Below, piece by piece: positions 49,401-56,701 of a stretch of 64,000 nucleotides of DNA; positions within the stretch are counted from its first letter, which is position 1, and each line of letters starts with the position of its first letter. The DNA is from Polyodon spathula (taxonomy: Eukaryota > Chordata > Actinopteri > Acipenseriformes > Polyodontidae). Location: NCBI RefSeq assembly GCF_017654505.1, contig NC_054571.1, forward strand, positions 4,062,041 to 4,126,040, given 5' to 3'. The notes below the pieces were generated by a model. It was not told the DNA's origin. It saw nothing but the letters and a program-made list of their open reading frames with translations, and made no database searches. The position numbers were made by a program, and so were the translations under genes.

Positions 49401-52400
49401 CAGTTTTGAGAATAGAGCCTATTGGGGCACATGTATCACAGCCTCTTTGCCAAAGTGCAAGCTGAGCCATGTTTTGTGAATTCATATGAATTTGCAGCCA
49501 TTGCATGAGAGCAACATTTTTACTTTACCAAACTGCAGTCATTAAACCATGAATATCCTTAAGCCGTCACCTCTGAGGCCATATGAGCCATACCTAGCTC
49601 AAGACATGACTTGTTTTACAGGACAATCCCAAGAATACCTCACATATTCCAAAGTGGTCATCCTTAGAAACTCTAGAACTTTGATGAAAATGTCATTGTC
49701 TTTTTTTCAGATGGAAGAAAATGTTGCCTTGACAGTGATCAACCACATTGCAGTGATCGCATCCCTGGTCTGCCTCAGCCTGGCTATCTTTACATTCGTA
49801 TTCTGCCATTCGATCCAGAAAGCCAACACCACCATTCACCTGCACCTGAGTGTCTGTCTCTTCCTGGCTCACTTCCTGTTTCTAGTTGGGGTGTCCAGAA
49901 CCGAAAAGAAGGCGAGTCACTGCCTGCACTGCAGGGTTGTGGGTGTGTCGATACAGAGGGGTTTTCAGATTACAAAACAAATGGGAAACAGAACAATAGA
50001 AGACTTTAAAAAGCACACACGTTGACTGTATAGTTTGTAGCTATGCCAGGTTAAAGGTTATTTTACTTTTCCACATAAAGCTGATGTGGTGTTTTCCTGC
50101 TTGAGTGTCTGCTGTTACAGTACAACAGCATCTACGATGAATAACTTGTAATGCATGACCAAAACTTGAAGGAACAGGGAACAAAAAGGCAAACAGAATG
50201 TTAAGTTACATGGACAAAATAACAGAATCCAAGCCTAGGCAGTTTTAGTTAGACCATGCTAGAATACTGTGTCTCGCTCGGTTCACCTCACTGTGAATAA
50301 AAGAAGACACTGGAGAAGGCCCAGAGAAGGGCAATCAGGCTGATCCCCTAAAATGGTTTCTTTTGTAATGAAACAGCCCATAACATTGTCAGTTTTGTTT
50401 TAAAATGACAGACTTTTTCTGGATGCGTTCACTTCAATCAACCAACGTGTCTCACCACATGCGTTTGTCCCACATTGAAGCTAGTCACTCCTGCCTTTCT
50501 GCAGTCTATGGTATCATCACGCGAGACACTGTATATCTCTTTAACCACAGCTGACCTGCCCCTCTGCCTGTCCTTTCTCAGGTCTTGTGTGCAGTCATAG
50601 CTGGGCTCCTGCACTACCTCTTCATGGCCAGCTTCGCCTGGATGTGCCTGGAGGGAGTGCAGCTCTACCTGCTGGTGAGAAACCTGAAGGTGGTGAAGTA
50701 CAGCAGCAGGCAGGGGCTGCGAAGGAGGTACCTGCTGCTGGCTGGGTACGGCTCTCCTGCTCTCATCGTGGCTGTGTCTGCTGGAGTCTTTCCAGAGGGG
50801 TATGGGACCAACACATTGTGAGTATTCATTCAGCCTCTTTATCTTTAACAGGTGCTGTGTGATAATGTAATAACCAAACATTACATTGTCTAAACCCCAT
50901 CATTAGCATACGATTCTCACAACTCTCTTAGTTCGCTCTTAACGTTTACAAACGTGTTTAGCATTGTTCAAAATGTGTGTGTTGAATATACAGAGACTAT
51001 ACAGAGAAGTGGTGTGTATTAACTTACAAGCTAGCAGCCACTCTAACGACTGGTTACACAGACCCAGATTAGTACTGATTGTGGACTAGCTGACCTAAAA
51101 TAACAATACAGCAGGTCGTCCAAGATGAGTGCTAATCAGGGTCTGTGAAACCAGCCGCAAATGTCATAGCTTTTTATTCTTTGACATAATAATTGTTTTG
51201 TGTTTGTAGTATGCTTGTATTTTCTTCTATAAACTGTGCCCCAATTCCTGTTGTTAGCAACTAACATGTGTAAAAGCATCAAACAGTAAAAGCACAGCAG
51301 TGTAATAAAGCACAGTGAAAGCATGGCAAAGCACATTAACAAACCAGGGTAACCTGTAGTAAATGCATAGTATAATTATAGGAAACCCAAAGTAAAAGTG
51401 CAAAGATAAACGTTTATAAGGAAAGCAGTGTAGGTTAATCATGACTGTTATTATGCTCCTCAGTTGCTGGCTGAGTCATGACAAAGGATTTGTCTGGAGT
51501 TTTCTTGGTCCTGTTTGTTTCACAATCGCTGTAAGTAGATATCCGTGCCATGATCATGATGTATGCACAATCTCAAGTGTGACAGACAGCGTCCACATAC
51601 CCATAGATTATGATGCACTCTCTGTAACCCTGTGACATACAGTATGGTTGGCCGACTCCACTATTTCACACTGAAAAAGTAAACAAGAAACTTGAGCCAA
51701 GAAGAACATGAGCGCCCGTCCCTGAGCCCTGCCCCTGTGCACCATCATGCCCATCCAGTGTTGAATGAAAGCCTCTCTCAAGACTCCACGTATCCTTATT
51801 CAATATTTAATAACAGAACACCTGCCATTGTTTATACCAACTGAATAGACCCCTTGAATTCTGTTACTATAATTGCTTGTTCTAGTTTTGTAAAATGAAC
51901 TGGTGTTGCAGAGAATTAAACTGTATGCACCTTTGCCCCGCAGGTAAACACCATTCTCTTCACTGCAATTCTCTGGACTTTGAGATCGAAAATGTGTGGC
52001 CTCAACACAGACGTGTCCAAAGTGAAAGACACCAGGTGAGTATCTCTGTCTAGTTCTGAAGTGTGCTGCTGAATTCTGTTCTCTGTTACATCATCTATAT
52101 TGAACCATTTATTTTTCATATAGACAAAAACCTTAAAATGTACAAAAAGACCAAATTAGAGGTACAAATTTCAAGACTGAAAGACTAATACAAATACAAA
52201 AGTATACACAAACAGGGAATAAGCATTGTATGAATCATCTTCTAATTAATGTTAATGATCTTCTGCATTGTGGGGGTGGTGGTTGAAAACTGTAAATGAG
52301 GAATGGTTTACCATCCCACCCCAGGGTAACCTAGGATAGGACTGAGCAGTACAAAGCTACAGAGAGCTGGGAGAGGCCTGCTTCTAATGTAATGGGGGCT

Positions 52401-55400
52401 CCCTTTCATGTTATGTAATACAGGGCCACCACTGGCTCATTAAGAAAAGTCAATTGAAAGCTGAGACTTGATTTAATATAATGTTACTGTATGAGTCAAA
52501 GGATGAATATCAAAACTACAAATGCATATTGATATCTTAAGATAACAATATGCAATAGATTTCTAAAGTCGAAAAAAGTGCAAAGCAATCAACAGTTAAT
52601 AAATCCCAATAAAATTCTCCTTTAAAAATAATTTCTTCATAAATGCTCTGGCATCGCAGTGTATTCTCAGCAACTATTAAAAACAAATAAGCCAAGCAAT
52701 TTATAAACTGCACACATAAAACATACACATATAAAACAATGGGCAAAGCATATTAATAAAATGCAGAGAACACTCACCATCAAACAGCTGGCAAAAGTTC
52801 TACATTTTTCTCCATTGTTCCAGGGGGCAATCTGCTTTTCTTTTTTTCAAAAGGTGGTTAGTTCCCTAAAATCTCATTTTTTTCCTGCCTTAGACATATT
52901 ACCCTTTACAATCTTTATTTTATATAGCGCTTTTAATAGTGGAGCACCATCACAAAGTGCTTTACAAGATGCAGTAACAACAAGAAAATCCATAATACTT
53001 TAACTACATAGAAATGCATCATACATGATATACAGTAAAAAAAAAAAAAAAGGCATAATACATTAAATACTGTGGAAAGTGCAGAATACATGATAGTAGT
53101 GTAATACATGAAATAGTACATTAAATACAGTGGAAAGTGCAGAATATATGATAGCAGCATAATACATGAAATAGTATACTTGCCAGACGAAGGTACCCTA
53201 TTGTGAATTGTTTTGTTTTGCTGCTCCAATGATTCCTGTTTTCTGAGTGACACAGTCTATTGTGGTTTCCTTTAATAAATGAATCTATGTTTTGTACAAC
53301 ACCCCGTGTAAAAGATTGTGGGTGTCCAACATTTCCAATGCCTCGATCTGCTCACCATATCCCTGCAACTCAGCTGTGTGACAGTCACTGTCACTAGAAC
53401 TGCATTCTATTGGACTATGTGACCTAGCGTCACATTCACTAGAACTGCATTCTACTGGACTATGTGACCTAGCGTCGCATTCACTAGAACTGCATTCTAC
53501 TGGACTATGTGACCTAGCGTCGCATTCACGAGAACTGCATTCTACTGGACTATGTGACCTAGCGTCGCATTCACGAGAACTGCATTCTACTGGACTATGT
53601 GACCTAGCGTCGCATTCACGAGAACTGCATTCTACTGGACTATGTGACCTAGCGTCGCATTCACGAGAACTGCATTCTACTGGACTATGTGACCTAGTGT
53701 CGCATTCACTAGAACTGCATTCTACTGGACCATGTGACCTAGTGTCGCATTCACGAGAACTGCATTCTACTGGACTATGTGACCTAGTGTCGCATTCACG
53801 AGAACTGCATTCTACTGGACTATGTGACCTAGTGTCGCATTCACGAGAACTGCATTCTACTGGACTATGTGACCTAGTGTCGCATTCACGAGAACTGCAT
53901 TCTACTGGACCATGTGACCTAATTCTGTGGATTTGTGTTTCTTTAGACTGCTGACTTTCAAGGCCATTGCGCATTGTTTCATCATGGGCTGTAGCTGGAT
54001 CCTGGGATTCTTTCAAGGATTGGAGTTCTTCAGATTTGTGTTTGTCATTATTAACTCACTGCAGGGTCCCTTTATTTTCCTGGTGCACTGTGTACTAAAT
54101 CAGCAGGTAAGAAGCCATTGTCTGCATCTACCTAAGGCTGCCATGCTACTATCAAGGGGCCCGTTTCATAAAAGTCCTGCGATTGCGATGTGCTTGCAGT
54201 GAGGTTGCGAGGACGCTGAGGTCGTCGCTGCTTGCATTTCATAAAGCACTTTGCAAGTGTGTCGCTTGCGATCACTCTTTAGCGATCTGCGCTCAAAACA
54301 ATCAGTAACTCACTAATTCACTTTAAAGCCCAGTCACTGATTAGGTCATTACACAGTGAAAAGGAAAAGGAAAAGGATGAACATCCGAGCTAGAAAGATA
54401 AGGACCACTGTATGTTCTAATAGGATCAGCGATGAAAACTGTTACTTGTGGCTGCTGTCTGGCTGTCTCAAGTTTCTGGTGAAAATCGACAAGTTTTATG
54501 AAACACAATTTTTTATTTGGCAAGTGCTTATGATTGTGAATCATCGCAAATCGCTTTTATGAAACGGATCCCAGTATTTTGCAGGGATATCCTTGAGTTA
54601 GACCACTGGTCCTTGAAGTTTGCAATGACCATTATAAACTGCTGTGCAACTATTACTGGGACTGAGGAATAAATGCATTGGAAGTGAGGTATCTGTGGGG
54701 AATTTTTCTCCACCTGAATAGATACTCATTCCATCCTTTTCCTTTTTACCCCAAAAATGTATTAATGACCAATACAGAATTATTGAATGGTCTGTACAAT
54801 GGTGACTGCCAAGACAGGAACCACGCTAAATGGGTTTCTGCAGAGTGACTGGTAATACTGGTCCCACAGTCAACAATATCAATCTTTTCAGTCAATTTTG
54901 TAGAAACCCGTGTTCCCCAGCCTGGGGATTGAATGTCACTCTGGCACATTGTTGATTCTTTTTCATTATCACCAGGTGAGAGTGGAGTATAGGAAATGGT
55001 TTGGATGCATCTACAAACAGAAAGACAGCTCAGAACTTACATCTTCTGCAGTTCCAATAGATAACCTAACGGTGAGACATAAATATCTATCTCTCCATCT
55101 ATCTATGGTGTAAAGACCATTATAAGCTGGTAAGAGACAGTGATGGGTTTCAGACAACACCATAGTCAAAAACTGTAACATGCTGGTTAGTTAAACTGTA
55201 GCCTGAGAATATATTCTCTCTGGACGAACCTGAGCGAGAACATCCCAAGAACTTTGGATATCTTCAAAAACTGTTACAGACATTTCGGTTTCATCTGTTC
55301 AGGGCAACAAACATGATCAGGATCACAGAAAATATTAAAGTTTTTCAAAACAACATAAACATAAAACAACATCCGTCATAACCAATAACAGTTAATACAC

Positions 55401-56653
55401 AATAACAATTCCAATAATATAAAACATAATGAATCCACTGCTATTCCCATAGTAATCAAAGCAGAACTCCCAACATGCTTTGAATCTGCTGTGATGCATC
55501 GTGTTGCTGATTCTGAACCCTACAGGTGAGCTGTGAAGCTGTTCTTGTGAACCAGCCTGGCTCTCCCGTGCAGTGGTTAGACACTCTCTGGGAAGTGTGT
55601 GTCTCCTCTCTATGACATTAGCACACTGTAATACCCCAATTCTATAAGGTCCGTTGGGCAGGATATTCAAAAGGTCGTAAATGACAACTCCAGTGTTAAT
55701 GAAGAAATCAGTCGTTATGCCTATCTCGTTATTAAATAATCATGCCAACGTGATTTCTGAAATTGCTGATTTACAAAATAATGTTAATATCTTAATATCT
55801 TGCGACTATTTATTTTGTTTGAGTGGGAATTTAAAAGCAAATCTATACCTACCTACCCAGAATCACTTCTGCAAATATGTTAATAATGGGGGACTGTCAC
55901 AAAGACGGCCGGAGTGGGTGGCGTCAGACCAGAAGCAGAAAAATAAACAGAGAGAGAGGTGGAGTTTGGTGGAGCTGAGCGAATGGTCTCGCTCAGCATT
56001 TAATGAGTGAACAGACACAGAAAATAAACGGTTGGAACAAACAAAAACACAGGCCACGGCACATTCGCCAAAATAAACAGACTAACAAAACAGATGATAC
56101 AGACAACACGGTGAGCAGATATTTATCTACTATTATTTTTATCATTCTTATGATTATTTTTACCTCCGTCTCCTATCCCGTTCTCCACTCACCGAACACC
56201 CAACCGCGAGTATGTGAAAAAGTGCATCTATATATACTGTTGTGCTGGGATTCAATTACTAATTAATTATTCACTTGAATCCCAGCACGTGAATTAATAA
56301 AGTGCAATTCCCCGTGCTCACATATTATTACATTTTACTTGCACTTGAAGTGCTGTGCAATCCTCGTGACTAAATACACATATACATTTTAAACACTTGT
56401 GTTACACAGACCCGTTTATATCCCGTGTACCAATGTCTATACACCAACATTTAAACACACCACACGCAACACATAACAGATAATATACACAGGGGCGGGC
56501 ACTCTGTCACAGGCACGCTCTTTATAATGGGGCAAGACAGAATACCATTTCAGTGCAGTATTTTTTTTTATGTCTTTGCTCCATTTGTGCGCCACAGAAT
56601 CAGGGGCAAGCATCATTTTCTCTCTCTAATAACTACACACACACACACACATA

Positions 56654-56701
<48 letters not shown>

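Noticed and set aside
53285..54016. 243-codon minus-strand open frame
   Set aside because: Explained by the 45-bp minisatellite; it overlaps the antisense of the TM6 exon and has no domain.
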